Notes: a model not told the origin generated them from the letters alone. Counted from the stretch's first letter, positions 42,054 to 51,259 are shown. The stretch: 52,620 nt of DNA from Asticcacaulis benevestitus DSM 16100 = ATCC BAA-896 (GCF_000376105.1 NZ_AQWM01000025.1:194-52813), one strand, 5' to 3'. Numbers and translations: made by a program.

Positions 42054-42839
42054 CTATTTTCTGAGTGACTTGCGGCCTTCGATAACCTCGTCATAAGAAA
42101 AAACAATCGCCGGATCAGGGGGGGCGACATCGTCTGAGGCGTGCGGGCAGGCCAGCACCTTGAGGACATGGCGCAGGATATGTTCGCGCGCCTTCACCTT
42201 GCTGTCGGTAGCCACGCAGATCCATGGGCCATGTTCATGGTGTGACCGGCGCAGCATATCGTCCCTGGCCGCGGAATAGTCTGCCCAGCGATCCTGGGCC
42301 ACCTGATCGAGGTCACTGACCTTGAGCTTCTTGCGCGGGTCGGAACGACGGTCATCGAGACGCTGCTTTTGCTCGTCACGCGAGATATCGAGCCACAGCT
42401 TGATCAGGGTGATTCCGCTGCGCGCGATCATGCTTTCAAAATCCGGCACGTCGCGGATAAAGGTCTCCTGCTGATCCGGCGTAGAGAAGCCCATGACCCT
42501 TTCGACGCCGGCGCGATTGTACCACGAGCGGTTATAGACCACCCATTCACCGGTGGAGGGCAGGCGGTTGACGTAGCGCTGAAACCACCAGGCGCCCTTG
42601 TCGAAATCTGTCGGCTTGGGCAGGGCGATGACGTGCGTGTTGCGTACCGACAGACATTCGGTCAGGCGCTTGATGGCGCCGTCCTTGCCGGCGGCGTCAC
42701 GGCCTTCCAGCAGGATGCAGACCTTCTGGCCATTCGCCATGGTCCAGATCTGGGTATCGACCAGGGCAATCTGCAATTGCTCCAGACGTGCCTCGGCAGC
42801 TTTTTTTTTGGAACGTTTGTCGTCTTCGGATTTGGACAT
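42054..42839 (-). CDS. PPK2-family polyphosphate kinase
   Basis: The 261-residue protein has the PPK2 P-loop LLEGRDAAGKDGAIK, the RSWYNRAGVERVMGF block with the second conserved Arg, and a lid with DRRSDPRKKLKVSDLD. PPK2 enzymes use polyphosphate to phosphorylate nucleotides (or the reverse). Sequence pattern suggests the one-domain class I form, acting on ADP or GDP. ATG 42839 follows AGAGG; an extra 11 residues from 42872 are unlikely. Confidence 0.9.
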   Translation of the reverse strand: MSKSEDDKRSKKKAAEARLEQLQIALVDTQIWTMANGQKVCILLEGRDAAGKDGAIKRLTECLSVRNTHVIALPKPTDFDKGAWWFQRYVNRLPSTGEWVVYNRSWYNRAGVERVMGFSTPDQQETFIRDVPDFESMIARSGITLIKLWLDISRDEQKQRLDDRRSDPRKKLKVSDLDQVAQDRWADYSAARDDMLRRSHHEHGPWICVATDSKVKAREHILRHVLKVLACPHASDDVAPPDPAIVFSYDEVIEGRKSLRK

Positions 42840-42891
42840 GGGGGCCTCTATAGAATGACAGCCCCATACCATGCGCTGAACGTATAAAGAA

Positions 42892-43485
42892 TCAAGCTAT
42901 TCGGCGGCCCTCCGAGGCTATGAGGCGCAGATGGGCTGCCTTGATGTCCGCGTCGGGGGCATAAAGCTTGGATGCCACAAGCGTGTACTGGCCGAGCCAG
43001 CCGTTAGGGTTGCGCGGTGCCGCACAGGTAGTCTGGTAAATGCCAACCATACGATCGACCTTGCCATAGCGGTTCACCATGGGACACAGACAGATTTCAA
43101 AGGTCACTGTCTCGGTTTGAAACAGATCGGCGTCTTCCGGTTCCATGTCCGTATTCTGAGTCTTCCAGGGCGCGCTGAGGGTCAGCACGATGGGCTGTTC
43201 ACGCCTGCGGCTGATGCCCAGCGCGGTGACGATCGTATCGACGAAGGCCGGGCAGAAAAGCGCCAGAAAAGACGTATCCTTCAGTTCATAGCCATGCAGG
43301 GAGCGCAAAAAGCCGCCTGATAAGCGAAAACGGTGGCCTGGCTGCGCCGTGGAGATCATGATCATCTGCGGTATCAGGCTCTTCAGGCGTGCCGGATCAA
43401 AGCTGTCTCGTGAGGGCGCCTTATCCGGGCTGGCCTGAAGGCCGCGCCAGTAGCTTAACAATGAAACTGTGCTGGAATGGGGCAC
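42892..43485 (-). CDS. PAS_5-type domain protein
   Basis: The 197-residue protein is of the alphaproteobacterial PAS_5 (PF07310) form: YWRGLQASPDKAPSRDSFDP at the start, LIPQMIMISTAQPGHRFRLSG and FLRSLHGYELKD. Such single-domain proteins often take part in stress or motility signalling; ligand unknown. The GTG start follows AAAGGAG at 6-nt spacing, better than any ATG. It is divergent from the secreted protein gene 151 nt away. Confidence 0.8.
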   Translation of the reverse strand: MPHSSTVSLLSYWRGLQASPDKAPSRDSFDPARLKSLIPQMIMISTAQPGHRFRLSGGFLRSLHGYELKDTSFLALFCPAFVDTIVTALGISRRREQPIVLTLSAPWKTQNTDMEPEDADLFQTETVTFEICLCPMVNRYGKVDRMVGIYQTTCAAPRNPNGWLGQYTLVASKLYAPDADIKAAHLRLIASEGRRIA

Positions 43486-43636
43486 GGTGGTCTCCTTTGC
43501 CCCTGTAAAAGGCAAGATCGTTGCCGTGATTGTCCATTTTGAAGCGTTTTCCACCGCTGATTTAATCAAAAGGCAAGTTTGGTGCGGTATGGTTCTTGCT
43601 GATGATCGGGCTAGAATAGCCAAGAGGAATGTTTTG

Positions 43637-44446
43637 ATGCGCGCTATGTTTGCAAAATTTGTCACCGTCCTTCTGGGCGTCAGCATGCTGACCTTTGCCG
43701 GCCAGGCCATGGCCTGCACCACGGGTTGCACGCCTCCGAAGCCGCCCACCGTCCCGACGAACCCTAATCCGCCCCACACGCCCTGCACGAGTTGCGGTGG
43801 TGGTCACGGCGGCGGCAAGACCACGGTCGATGTCAATGTCAATGTTCGCGCCAACGCTTCCGGCTCGGCCTCGGCTGGTGCCACCTATTATGGCGGTGGT
43901 TACAGCAATTGGTCGCAGACGCCCGGTTACCCGCAGGCCGCGGGTGGCCTCAATGTGATCACCGGCGACGCAGCGGCTTTTGAATCCTATTCGGAACAAA
44001 AGAGCTTCACCCGCCAGACCATCATTCAGGCAAGCTGCATCGACGACACCGGCGTGCCGCACCCGGCGTCGCAGGTCTTTTCGGGCCGTGACATCGCCAA
44101 CGGTTATCGCGGCGAAGTCTATCGCTGCATCGCCGGCACCCACATGCAGTGGACCTATGCCGATTATGATGGTTCTAAGATCAATTTCGATGGCGGCAAG
44201 AACATGACCTGCGCCAAGAACGAGGCCCTGTGGTTCGAGAACGGCGCCCTGACCTGCAAGGTGCAGACCCCGCAGCGCCAGTGCAACGAGCGCTCGCTGC
44301 TGCGTCGTTTTGGTGTCGGCATCAAGATCCTGACCCTGACGAGCACCGAGACGATCACCAAGCAACGTCAGATCGCTTCGGCGCAGAGCTCTTCGAGCTC
44401 GACCGTGATGAGCTTCGATGGTGGTGTCGGCGGCTTCGTCCAGTAA
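43637..44446 (+). CDS. secreted Cys/Pro/Ser-rich protein of unknown function
   Basis: This 269-residue protein has a signal peptide (cleavage near AMA). The mature N terminus is Cys- and Pro-rich (CTTGCTPPKPPTVPTNPNPP, then CTSCGGGHGGGK). Next comes an alternating VDVNVNVRANASGSASAGA segment and YYGGGYSNW. The C-terminal part has paired Cys (ASCIDDTG, VYRCIAGTH, MTCAKNEA, LTCKVQ, RQCNERS) and ends in a Ser run and GGVGGFVQ. Composition is that of an exported surface or curli-like fibre partner. I cannot name a family. It lies 3 kb from the holdfast anchor operon. AAGAGG precedes the ATG. Confidence 0.7.
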   Translation: MRAMFAKFVTVLLGVSMLTFAGQAMACTTGCTPPKPPTVPTNPNPPHTPCTSCGGGHGGGKTTVDVNVNVRANASGSASAGATYYGGGYSNWSQTPGYPQAAGGLNVITGDAAAFESYSEQKSFTRQTIIQASCIDDTGVPHPASQVFSGRDIANGYRGEVYRCIAGTHMQWTYADYDGSKINFDGGKNMTCAKNEALWFENGALTCKVQTPQRQCNERSLLRRFGVGIKILTLTSTETITKQRQIASAQSSSSSTVMSFDGGVGGFVQ

Positions 44447-44480
44447 GCTATTGGATATAAAAAAAAAGCGCATAAAACTG

Positions 44481-44514
44481 AAAACCCCGCAGGTCACCTG
44501 CGGGGTTTTTGTTT
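44481..44514. terminator. bidirectional Rho-independent terminator
   Basis: AAAACCCCGCAGGT (44481-44494) is exactly complementary to ACCTGCGGGGTTTT (44496-44509), leaving a minimal loop around the central C and giving A-rich and T-rich arms. It lies 35 nt past the stop of the secreted protein gene and 56 nt past that of the M16 protease gene on the other strand, so one stem serves both convergent genes. Confidence 0.93.
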
Positions 44515-44569
44515 GTTTTAAAGAAAGAAACAACACCACGCCTCAAGAGAGGCGCGATGGTGGGGTATC

Positions 44570-47479
44570 TTACTTCGCGGCGGCCGCTTCCGCCGTCACT
44601 GCCGGCTTGATCTGGATACGCACGGCCTTGCTCATGTCGAGATATTGCGCGGCCAGGCGCTGGATATCAGCCGCTGTCACCGCCTGGTACTGTTCGCGGC
44701 GATTGCGGATATAGTCGAGCTTGCGGGCATCCGTCGTCGAGCCGGGCAGGGCGCCAGCCCAGTAGGTATTGGTTTTCAGGTCGGTGTCCATCCGGTCGAG
44801 CAGCGGCTTTTGCGCGCGCAGCAGTTCGTCATCACTGATCGGCTTGGTCTTCAGTTCGGTGACGATCTCCGAAAGCGTGTCATAGAAGGCTTGATCATCC
44901 TCCGGCTTCACCTGCGCTACGGCGCTGAGGTAACCAAAGCCGGGGAAGGTCTGGGAATAATAGTTGCTGGCATAGGGGCTATAGCTCAGCCCCTTCTTTT
45001 CGCGCACGATATCGGTCAGGCGCAGCGACATCACTTCGGCCAGCACCGTCAGCGCGCGGGCGCGCTGGGTATCCGAGGTGAAATCGGCGCTCGGCCAGGC
45101 GACATAGCTCAAATCCTGATCGGCGCGTCCCTGATGCTCGAACACCTGTTTGAGGTTTTGCGTCGGGAAATGCAGGGTCAGGCCATCGGCCGGGATCACC
45201 GGCTTGTCGGCGCGCTGGGCCAGCGTAGCGAAGGTCTTGGCGATTTCGGCCTCGGCGTCGGTTTCGCTAATATCGCCGACAATGGTGATTTCGATCGGGC
45301 CCGTCTTGAGCTGGCGATCGACCAGCGCCTTGACCTGCTCATTCTTCGTGGCGAGGAAATCGGCCTGAGACGGCATGGTGTAACGCGGATCGTTATCGCG
45401 CAGGACGGCGCTGCCCTTCATTTGGAAGACGCCGCCGGGTGTCGAATTGAGCGAATTATAATAGTCGGGGATGAACGCCTTAAGGCGCTCGAAGGCGTCA
45501 CTGCTGTAGGCCGCATCGGTGGTGAAGGCCATCAGGACTTCCATCTGCGTGGCGAAGTCGGCCTTGGTGGTGCCGCCGGAAAGCGTGGTAGCGTCTTCAC
45601 CGAGCCCTAAGCCCACGCCATAGATCTTGCCGGTCAGGCTGTCCTTCAGTTCCGAAGCGGTCAGCTTGCCGAGGCCGCCTTCCTGCAGATCGGACACCGA
45701 GGCGGCGAAGACCGGCGGCTTGGATGCCGGCGATAGCGAACTTAAGCCACCGGCGAAGCGGACGGTGATGCCGATTTCATCGGTCTTGAAATCCGTGGTC
45801 TTGATGGTGGCGCGCACGCCATTGGCATAGGTAAGCTGGGTGATGCCGAGGTCTTTAATGTCTTCCCGCTTGATCACCTTGCCTGGTGTGCCGAAGCTCG
45901 TATAGGGCCACGGCTTGTTGGCGCGCGCTTCCGAAGCCGTCATTTGTGCGGCCTGCACCTGCTTATAGGTATCGAGGAGGGACTGCTTGTCGAAATCACC
46001 GAGCGTCGGGCCTTCGTGCCACAGCAGCGGACCGTCGCCGGCAAACAAGGGCTTGATGCCGTCGTTGAGGGTGGCCAGGGTGACCTTCGGCTTCATGGCG
46101 ACGAAATAGTCCCAGTCCTGCTGGGGCGAGGTGAAGACATCGCCATCGGCCACGGAGCTGACGAGGGCTTCGGACAGATCGCGGCTGTTGCGCGTCTTGG
46201 CGCCTTGCAAGGCCTGTTTGAAGTAGGTTTCGATATCGCTGAGCGTGCGATCGAGTTCGGCCTGGTCGGCGCCGAATTCGGCATACTGGCGCACCGTAGT
46301 ATAAGCAGCGATGAAGGCATCCTTCTCGCGGCCGGGCTTGGGCGTGATCGAAAGCTGCGTCACCTTGGCGGTATGGTCGATGTCGTCATGCGCGATGGTA
46401 GCCGAGGCGAAGGGGGTATCCGGCAGCTTGGCCTGACGCTCCAGACGTTCGTTGAGGATCTGGGTGCGGATGCCATTGAGGAAATCGACATTGGCGCTGG
46501 CATAGGTCTGGTAGGTTTCGGTGAGCGGCGCGGCCCAGGTCAGGCTCAGTTCGGTGCGCAAGCCCTTTTCGGTATAGACTTCCGAGATGACGCCCTTGGG
46601 CTTGTAGGCGCCGAAGTCGGTGACGCGGATCGGCGCGGCCGGCTTTTGCCAGTCGGCGAACTTTGTCTTGATCTTGGCTTCCATGGCGTCAGGGTCAAAA
46701 TCCCCGACGACGACGAGGGTGGCTTGTTCGGGGCGGTAGAAGTGGTTGTAATAGTCAACGAAGCGGTCGCGCTTGGCGTTGCTGATAATGTCGGTCAGGC
46801 CGATGGGCAGGCGGACTGCGTATTTCTGGTTGCCGAAGGCGGCGGTGGCCCACTTCATATAGGCGTGACGGCCGGGGCTGTCGCTGGCGCGTTCTTCACC
46901 CAGGATAACGCCGCGCTCACGATCGATGGCGCCGTCGTCCAGCGACAGATTGCCGGCGGTTTCACGCATCAGGAACAGGCCGGTGTCGAGATCGTCCTCG
47001 GCCACCTTGGGCAGGTCGAGTTCGTAAACCGTTTCGCTGAATCCTGTATGCGCGTTGGTATCGGCGCCGAACGACAGCCCGTGGCGTTCGAGAATCTTGA
47101 CCATGTCGCCTTCGGCCACGTTCTTCGAGCCGTTAAACGCCATGTGTTCGAGGAAGTGGGCCAGGCCCTGCTGGCTGTCGTCTTCCATCAGCGAGCCACC
47201 ATTGAAGCGCAGGCGGATCGAGGCGGTGCCGGGGGGCGTTGCGTTTTTCAGGATGATGTAGGTCATGCCGTTCGGCAGTTTGCCGAAGCGCACGGCCGGA
47301 TCGGCCTTAATGTCGGAATGGTTTTGCGCGAAATCCAGTCCCTTGCTGATGTCGATGGCCATGCCGATGGCGGGGGCGGAGACGGTGGGCGTCTCGGCAT
47401 AGGCGCTGATCGGCGTCAGGGCGGTCGTGTTCAGGGCCGCGACGGCAAAGGCGGTCAGCAGGGTTTTCTTCATCAGCAT
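44570..47479 (-). CDS. exported M16-family zinc peptidase (PqqL-like)
   Basis: The 969-residue protein has a signal peptide (cleavage near AYA). The first M16 domain carries the inverted zinc motif HFLEH in LAHFLEHMAFNGSKN; the N-terminal RFGKLPNGMTYIIL is typical of PqqL/YhjJ. A second, inactive-looking M16 half follows from about 530, as is usual for two-domain forms. Substrate unknown; relatives cut exported peptides or plant ferredoxin. GGAG precedes ATG 47479. A closing terminator is shared with the convergent gene. It lies downstream of hfaD but with its own gap and the hfaD terminator between, so it is probably a separate transcript. Confidence 0.9.
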   Translation of the reverse strand: MLMKKTLLTAFAVAALNTTALTPISAYAETPTVSAPAIGMAIDISKGLDFAQNHSDIKADPAVRFGKLPNGMTYIILKNATPPGTASIRLRFNGGSLMEDDSQQGLAHFLEHMAFNGSKNVAEGDMVKILERHGLSFGADTNAHTGFSETVYELDLPKVAEDDLDTGLFLMRETAGNLSLDDGAIDRERGVILGEERASDSPGRHAYMKWATAAFGNQKYAVRLPIGLTDIISNAKRDRFVDYYNHFYRPEQATLVVVGDFDPDAMEAKIKTKFADWQKPAAPIRVTDFGAYKPKGVISEVYTEKGLRTELSLTWAAPLTETYQTYASANVDFLNGIRTQILNERLERQAKLPDTPFASATIAHDDIDHTAKVTQLSITPKPGREKDAFIAAYTTVRQYAEFGADQAELDRTLSDIETYFKQALQGAKTRNSRDLSEALVSSVADGDVFTSPQQDWDYFVAMKPKVTLATLNDGIKPLFAGDGPLLWHEGPTLGDFDKQSLLDTYKQVQAAQMTASEARANKPWPYTSFGTPGKVIKREDIKDLGITQLTYANGVRATIKTTDFKTDEIGITVRFAGGLSSLSPASKPPVFAASVSDLQEGGLGKLTASELKDSLTGKIYGVGLGLGEDATTLSGGTTKADFATQMEVLMAFTTDAAYSSDAFERLKAFIPDYYNSLNSTPGGVFQMKGSAVLRDNDPRYTMPSQADFLATKNEQVKALVDRQLKTGPIEITIVGDISETDAEAEIAKTFATLAQRADKPVIPADGLTLHFPTQNLKQVFEHQGRADQDLSYVAWPSADFTSDTQRARALTVLAEVMSLRLTDIVREKKGLSYSPYASNYYSQTFPGFGYLSAVAQVKPEDDQAFYDTLSEIVTELKTKPISDDELLRAQKPLLDRMDTDLKTNTYWAGALPGSTTDARKLDYIRNRREQYQAVTAADIQRLAAQYLDMSKAVRIQIKPAVTAEAAAAK

Positions 47480-47579
47480 AGGTGCGCTCCGGTTTGATGG
47501 GAGGACACTGCCGCAGGATTGCGTCTGAAGAAAGGGGAATTTGGCGGATTAACTTTTGTTAAGGTGGCGCAAAGGCACG

Positions 47580-47612
47580 AAAAAGCGCGCCATCCGAAGA
47601 TGACGCGCTTTT
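47580..47612 (-). terminator. Rho-independent terminator after hfaABD
   Basis: AAAAGCGCGCCATC (47581-47594) pairs with GATGACGCGCTTTT (47599-47612) with one mismatch and a CGAA tetraloop. On the minus strand five T follow the stem, 22 nt past the hfaD stop. Confidence 0.88.
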
Positions 47613-47633
47613 AAATTGACTTTGCCGAAAATT

Positions 47634-48920
47634 TTAGTTGCCGACGTAGAAGGTGGCGCTGTTACCTGTGGCGCGGGCGGTCGAGACAATCGTGCGTCCG
47701 CGGCCGACGCTGGCGGTTGCCGTGGCGTTGACGTCGGAGGTATTGACCTGAGTGTTGTTGACACCCATGTTGGCCTGGCATTCGGCGCAGGCATAGGCCA
47801 CCGCCTGATTGCCGACCGCATCGGCGGTGACGTAGCCATCCCAGCCGGTGGTGCCGTCAAACGAAGCGACCACATCAACTCCGCCCGACGATAATTGATT
47901 GTTGTCGAGGCGCACATAGATGTCGTTATTGCCGGCAGAAACCTGATTGCCAATGCCCGAAGCGGTGGCGAAGGCCTGACCGTATTCGTCGGCCTGGATC
48001 ACAGCCTGCGACTGGACGAGGCCGCTTTGCGTCTGGGCGTTGGTGACGACGAGCGAGCCGCCCTGGTTTTCCAGATTAACTTTGTTGCCGAGCGCGGTCG
48101 ATTTGGCCTGCATGTTCCAGACATTGCCAGCATAGACCTCGGCGCGGGCCTGGGTCATGGCCGAAGCCGCCTGGGTGACATCGTGCTCTTGTGAACCGCG
48201 ATCATCACTATAGGCAGTATAAGCGTTGTTCGTCGCCGATGCGTTGTACGCATTGGGAGAGGGCGAGTAACGCACGGTCGCTGACACGTTGGAGCGCGCC
48301 TCGGTTGACGAGGTCTGGGCAGCCGTCGAATCGAGGCGGCCATTGGTCATCTCATAGGCGGTGTGGTTGACCTCGGTGATGGCATTGCCTTCGCCGCTGA
48401 CATAGATGGCGTTGTTCGGCGCATTAACCTCGGTGGTGGCTTCGACGCGATCGGCGGTCGAAACCTGATGTGTGTCGGCGGTCAGGTGGCCGGCCTTGGT
48501 GACGCCGGAAGCATAGTTGCCAATGCCCTGGCTCAAAGCATAGACCGGCGTGCCGAGCGAGAGGTCTTCTTCACCGGTATTGGTGCCGGTGATCGTCGTG
48601 GTCGCCGTCGTGCGACCGCTCAAGAACTGATACGAATAGAGCGTCGCGTCATAGGTGTCGTTGCCGGTCTGAACACTGTTGGCGGTGGCATAGGTATCCA
48701 GACGCGTCAGACCATCGTTCTGCACCACATTCAGAGTCTGGTTCGCGGCAATGACGCCGCCCTCGGTCTGATTGTTGGTCCATTCCCCGTCGGGGATGGT
48801 CTGACTAGTAGCGGGAACCGCCGTCAGAAGCACTGTAGCCAGCGTCGTGCTCAGCAGGGCCGCGACGCTTGTCGCCAGCGATGTTTTGCCAACGGCTCGG
48901 TTCTGCGCGCGTACCAGCAT
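47634..48920 (-). CDS. hfaD: holdfast anchoring protein HfaD
   Basis: The 428-residue exported protein has a signal peptide (ALLSTTLATVLLTAVPATSQ region) and a mature part rich in Asn, Thr, Ser, Gly and Ala with recurring beta-type units (for example GNQVSAGNNDIYVRLDNNQ). HfaD anchors the polysaccharide holdfast to the stalk tip together with HfaA and HfaB. Position as third gene after hfaB supports the name. GGAG precedes ATG 48920 at good spacing, so the first 116 nt truly overlap the end of hfaB in another frame; this includes the whole signal peptide. Confidence 0.9.
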   Translation of the reverse strand: MLVRAQNRAVGKTSLATSVAALLSTTLATVLLTAVPATSQTIPDGEWTNNQTEGGVIAANQTLNVVQNDGLTRLDTYATANSVQTGNDTYDATLYSYQFLSGRTTATTTITGTNTGEEDLSLGTPVYALSQGIGNYASGVTKAGHLTADTHQVSTADRVEATTEVNAPNNAIYVSGEGNAITEVNHTAYEMTNGRLDSTAAQTSSTEARSNVSATVRYSPSPNAYNASATNNAYTAYSDDRGSQEHDVTQAASAMTQARAEVYAGNVWNMQAKSTALGNKVNLENQGGSLVVTNAQTQSGLVQSQAVIQADEYGQAFATASGIGNQVSAGNNDIYVRLDNNQLSSGGVDVVASFDGTTGWDGYVTADAVGNQAVAYACAECQANMGVNNTQVNTSDVNATATASVGRGRTIVSTARATGNSATFYVGN

Positions 48921-49869
48921 TGTTCGTCTCCAGATTATCGTAGGCCGGGGTCAGGCCACCCGTGGCGCCCAGGGTGTCGTTGTAAAGGAAGTCGTTTTGC
49001 GGATCGAGACAGACGTCCGGACCGGAAGCGCCGTAAAGATTGGCCATGAATTCCAGCGTGGCGCGTTCGATCATGGCGCGCACGGCCAGTTGCATGGGCT
49101 CAAGTGCGCCCTGGCCGCCACTGATGTCGAAGATATTGCCGTTCAGCACGTCGAACACGCCGGCCTTCACTTCTTTACCAACGATCTGCTTCTGATAGGA
49201 GATCACATCGACCACTTCCAGCGTGCGCGTATCGACGAGGCGCAGATCGAGCGCGACATTCATCACCAGCGTGCGGCCGTAGAACAGGCCCTTGACGCCG
49301 GTCGTCTTGGTTTCGCCAGCATAGGCGTCCACGCCCGACGAGCGGATGTTGTTGTTCAGTTCGGTGATGCCGCCGACGATGAAGAAATCGGAACCGGCGA
49401 CCTGACCGGCCATGATCTTGCGGTAATCGGCCGGATGCGTCGGGTTGGAAACCGGCGCGTCGGTAATCAGCTTGTTGTTGGCGTACTTCAGTTCCAGTTC
49501 GCCGACCGAGGTGTCGAAACGCTCGACCTGACGGGCGCCGGCCTTGGCCAGGGCGGTCATCGCCATCAGCGAGGCGCCTTGGGTGATTTCGCGGCCACCG
49601 TCGAGCGAGGCGCGGCCGGTGTAATCGGAGATACGGCCAACCGCGAGGCGCGGCGAAGCCAGGCGGTGCGAGCGGGCATAGCCGCCGAGGCAGACCAGAG
49701 CGTCCGAATAGGCGGTCGGGTTGGCCGTCACCGGTGCTTTGCCGATAGGGGTCTTGTAATTGCCTTCGGCATTAACGCTTGGCGTGGTCATGCAGCCGGT
49801 GAGCGCGACTGCCATTGCCGCGGCGCTGATGAGGCCAAACAGGGCGGGTTTGCGGATTTGCATGGTCAT
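48805..49869 (-). CDS. hfaB: holdfast anchoring protein HfaB (CsgG-family lipoprotein)
   Basis: The 354-residue protein has a lipobox (ALTGC) and a CsgG domain: RLAVGRISDYTGR, DFFIVGGITELNNN and DLRLVDTRTLEVVDVISYQKQ. CsgG-type proteins form outer-membrane export pores for curli-like subunits; HfaB should secrete or assemble HfaA and HfaD. The tail after residue 290 is hydrophilic (NNAGTRAEPSRWQNIAGDKR) and is encoded in the region shared with hfaD. ATG 49869 overlaps the TGA of hfaA by one base (TGATG). Confidence 0.93.
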   Translation of the reverse strand: MTMQIRKPALFGLISAAAMAVALTGCMTTPSVNAEGNYKTPIGKAPVTANPTAYSDALVCLGGYARSHRLASPRLAVGRISDYTGRASLDGGREITQGASLMAMTALAKAGARQVERFDTSVGELELKYANNKLITDAPVSNPTHPADYRKIMAGQVAGSDFFIVGGITELNNNIRSSGVDAYAGETKTTGVKGLFYGRTLVMNVALDLRLVDTRTLEVVDVISYQKQIVGKEVKAGVFDVLNGNIFDISGGQGALEPMQLAVRAMIERATLEFMANLYGASGPDVCLDPQNDFLYNDTLGATGGLTPAYDNLETNNAGTRAEPSRWQNIAGDKRRGPAEHDAGYSASDGGSRY

Positions 49870-50315
49870 CAGAAGTTTACCTGTCCGTTGAGAGTTCCCT
49901 GCTCGCCAGTAACGGTCGTGCCGTTGGCGGTCGCAGTGACATTGCCGTTGTTGGTTTGGGTCGAGTTGACGATCACGGTATTGTAGTTACCCTGAACCGT
50001 GACCTGGAGATTGTTGCCGATGGCCGAGGCGCCGCCCAGAGCACCTGCGCCGGAATAAGAGTCGCCGGCGCCAAGGGTCTTGGAATAGGAATAGACGCTG
50101 TTGTCGCTGCCGATTGACATGACGCCATCCACCAGGACGCGGTTGCCATTGGCGTCGCGCGTCGAAGGATCGATGGCCGTCTGCATCTGGTGCAGGCTGA
50201 GACCGTAACCCGCCTGATAGGACGCTGAACTGGTGTTCATGCTCTGAGCCTGCGCACTGGCTGCGAGGCTGGCCATGCCGGCTAAGGTCAGGATACATAC
50301 TTTACGTAACGGCAT
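49869..50315 (-). CDS. hfaA: holdfast anchoring protein HfaA (curli-subunit-like)
   Basis: The 148-residue exported protein has a signal peptide (cleavage near AQA) and an Asn/Gln/Gly/Ser-rich body: QAGYGLSLHQMQTAIDPSTR, then GNNLQVTVQGNYNTVIVNS and QTNNGNVTATANG. The NxQ/NTVIV units resemble curli CsgA/CsgB repeats, and HfaA of Caulobacter is an amyloid-like surface component at the stalk tip. GGAG precedes the ATG. First gene of hfaABD. Confidence 0.92.
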   Translation of the reverse strand: MPLRKVCILTLAGMASLAASAQAQSMNTSSASYQAGYGLSLHQMQTAIDPSTRDANGNRVLVDGVMSIGSDNSVYSYSKTLGAGDSYSGAGALGGASAIGNNLQVTVQGNYNTVIVNSTQTNNGNVTATANGTTVTGEQGTLNGQVNF

Positions 50316-50563
50316 TTGGTTCGCTCCGCTGTCCGGGCCGATACGCCGCGGATACGGCAGACGACCAGCAATTTGGATGCCACTTTCCGTTGCAACCCTA
50401 AAAATTAGGTGTATTTTTCCTAAAATGACGCATTAAATTCATTTATATAGGCTTTTTTGTCTGCCTTCAGCGCGCATCACCTCTGTTAAAAGGGGAAAAC
50501 TGCGGGCATATATAACCAAATTGAACCACTTTTGATCTCGCAGTTTCTGAGAAGTCCCGAAAT
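50316..50563. other. divergent promoter region of hfaA and rhomboid gene
   Basis: The 248-nt AT-rich gap holds an inverted repeat TTAGG (50405-50409) / CCTAA (50419-50423) about 90 nt before hfaA, and AT-rich -10-like stretches near 50440-50450. No certain -35/-10 pair can be named for either gene. Confidence 0.45.
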
Positions 50564-51259
50564 ATGACAGACGGCCCTGAACCCGAAGTGCCTGAAAACA
50601 CGCAACGCCACAGGGAGCCTGCTTTTAATGCGCCTTTGATGGTGGTGGTCCTGCCGGTTCTGATGATCGGGGCCTATTGGCTACAAATATCTGGCGGCCC
50701 TGCGCTCGAAGGTGCGTTGCTTGATAATTTCGCCCTGTCGCCGATCCTGTTGCGTCAGGGACATTTCGAACTGTTGTTTACGCATATCTTCCTGCACGGA
50801 CGCTGGACGCACGTTCTGTTCAATGCCGGCGCATGCCTGATCTTCGCCACCCCGGTGGTACGGGCCTTTGGCAAGGGAATTGGCGCCGGTCTCTCCTTCT
50901 TCGCCTTCTTCTTTCTATGCGGCATCGCGGCGGGCCTCGGTTTTTGCCTGCTCAATCTTATGTCCAGTATGCCGGTTGTGGGGGCATCGGGAGCGATCTA
51001 CGGCCTGATCGGCGCCTCTACACGCATTATAGGTGCGCGCGGTGCGGGGCGTGTGCTGCCGTTAATGAGCCGCCATGTCCTGACGACAAGCGCGGTGTGG
51101 TGTGGGCTTAATCTGCTGCCGGCCCTGCTGCCGTTCCTGCCGGGCGGGGAGGGCGTTGTCATCGCCTGGCAGGCGCACATTATAGGCTTTCTCTTCGGTG
51201 TGTTGGTGATCGGCCACTGGTTACATGCGTTTCACCCGCGATTCTTCACGACAAATTGA
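50564..51259 (+). CDS. rhomboid-family intramembrane serine protease
   Basis: The 231-residue protein has six membrane helices. The catalytic Ser is in GASGAIYGLIG and the His in WQAHIIGFLFG; the HGRWTHVLFNAG loop (HxxxN) is also present. Rhomboids cut membrane proteins near the periplasmic face. No substrate can be named from context. Cytoplasmic N terminus of about 25 residues is polar and Pro/Glu-rich. Confidence 0.92.
   Translation: MTDGPEPEVPENTQRHREPAFNAPLMVVVLPVLMIGAYWLQISGGPALEGALLDNFALSPILLRQGHFELLFTHIFLHGRWTHVLFNAGACLIFATPVVRAFGKGIGAGLSFFAFFFLCGIAAGLGFCLLNLMSSMPVVGASGAIYGLIGASTRIIGARGAGRVLPLMSRHVLTTSAVWCGLNLLPALLPFLPGGEGVVIAWQAHIIGFLFGVLVIGHWLHAFHPRFFTTN

Noticed and set aside
45944..47497. 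517-codon open frame on the plus strand opposite the M16 protease
   Set aside because: It mirrors the protease frame, has no known motif, and a composition rich in Gly/Val/Asp typical of antisense shadows.
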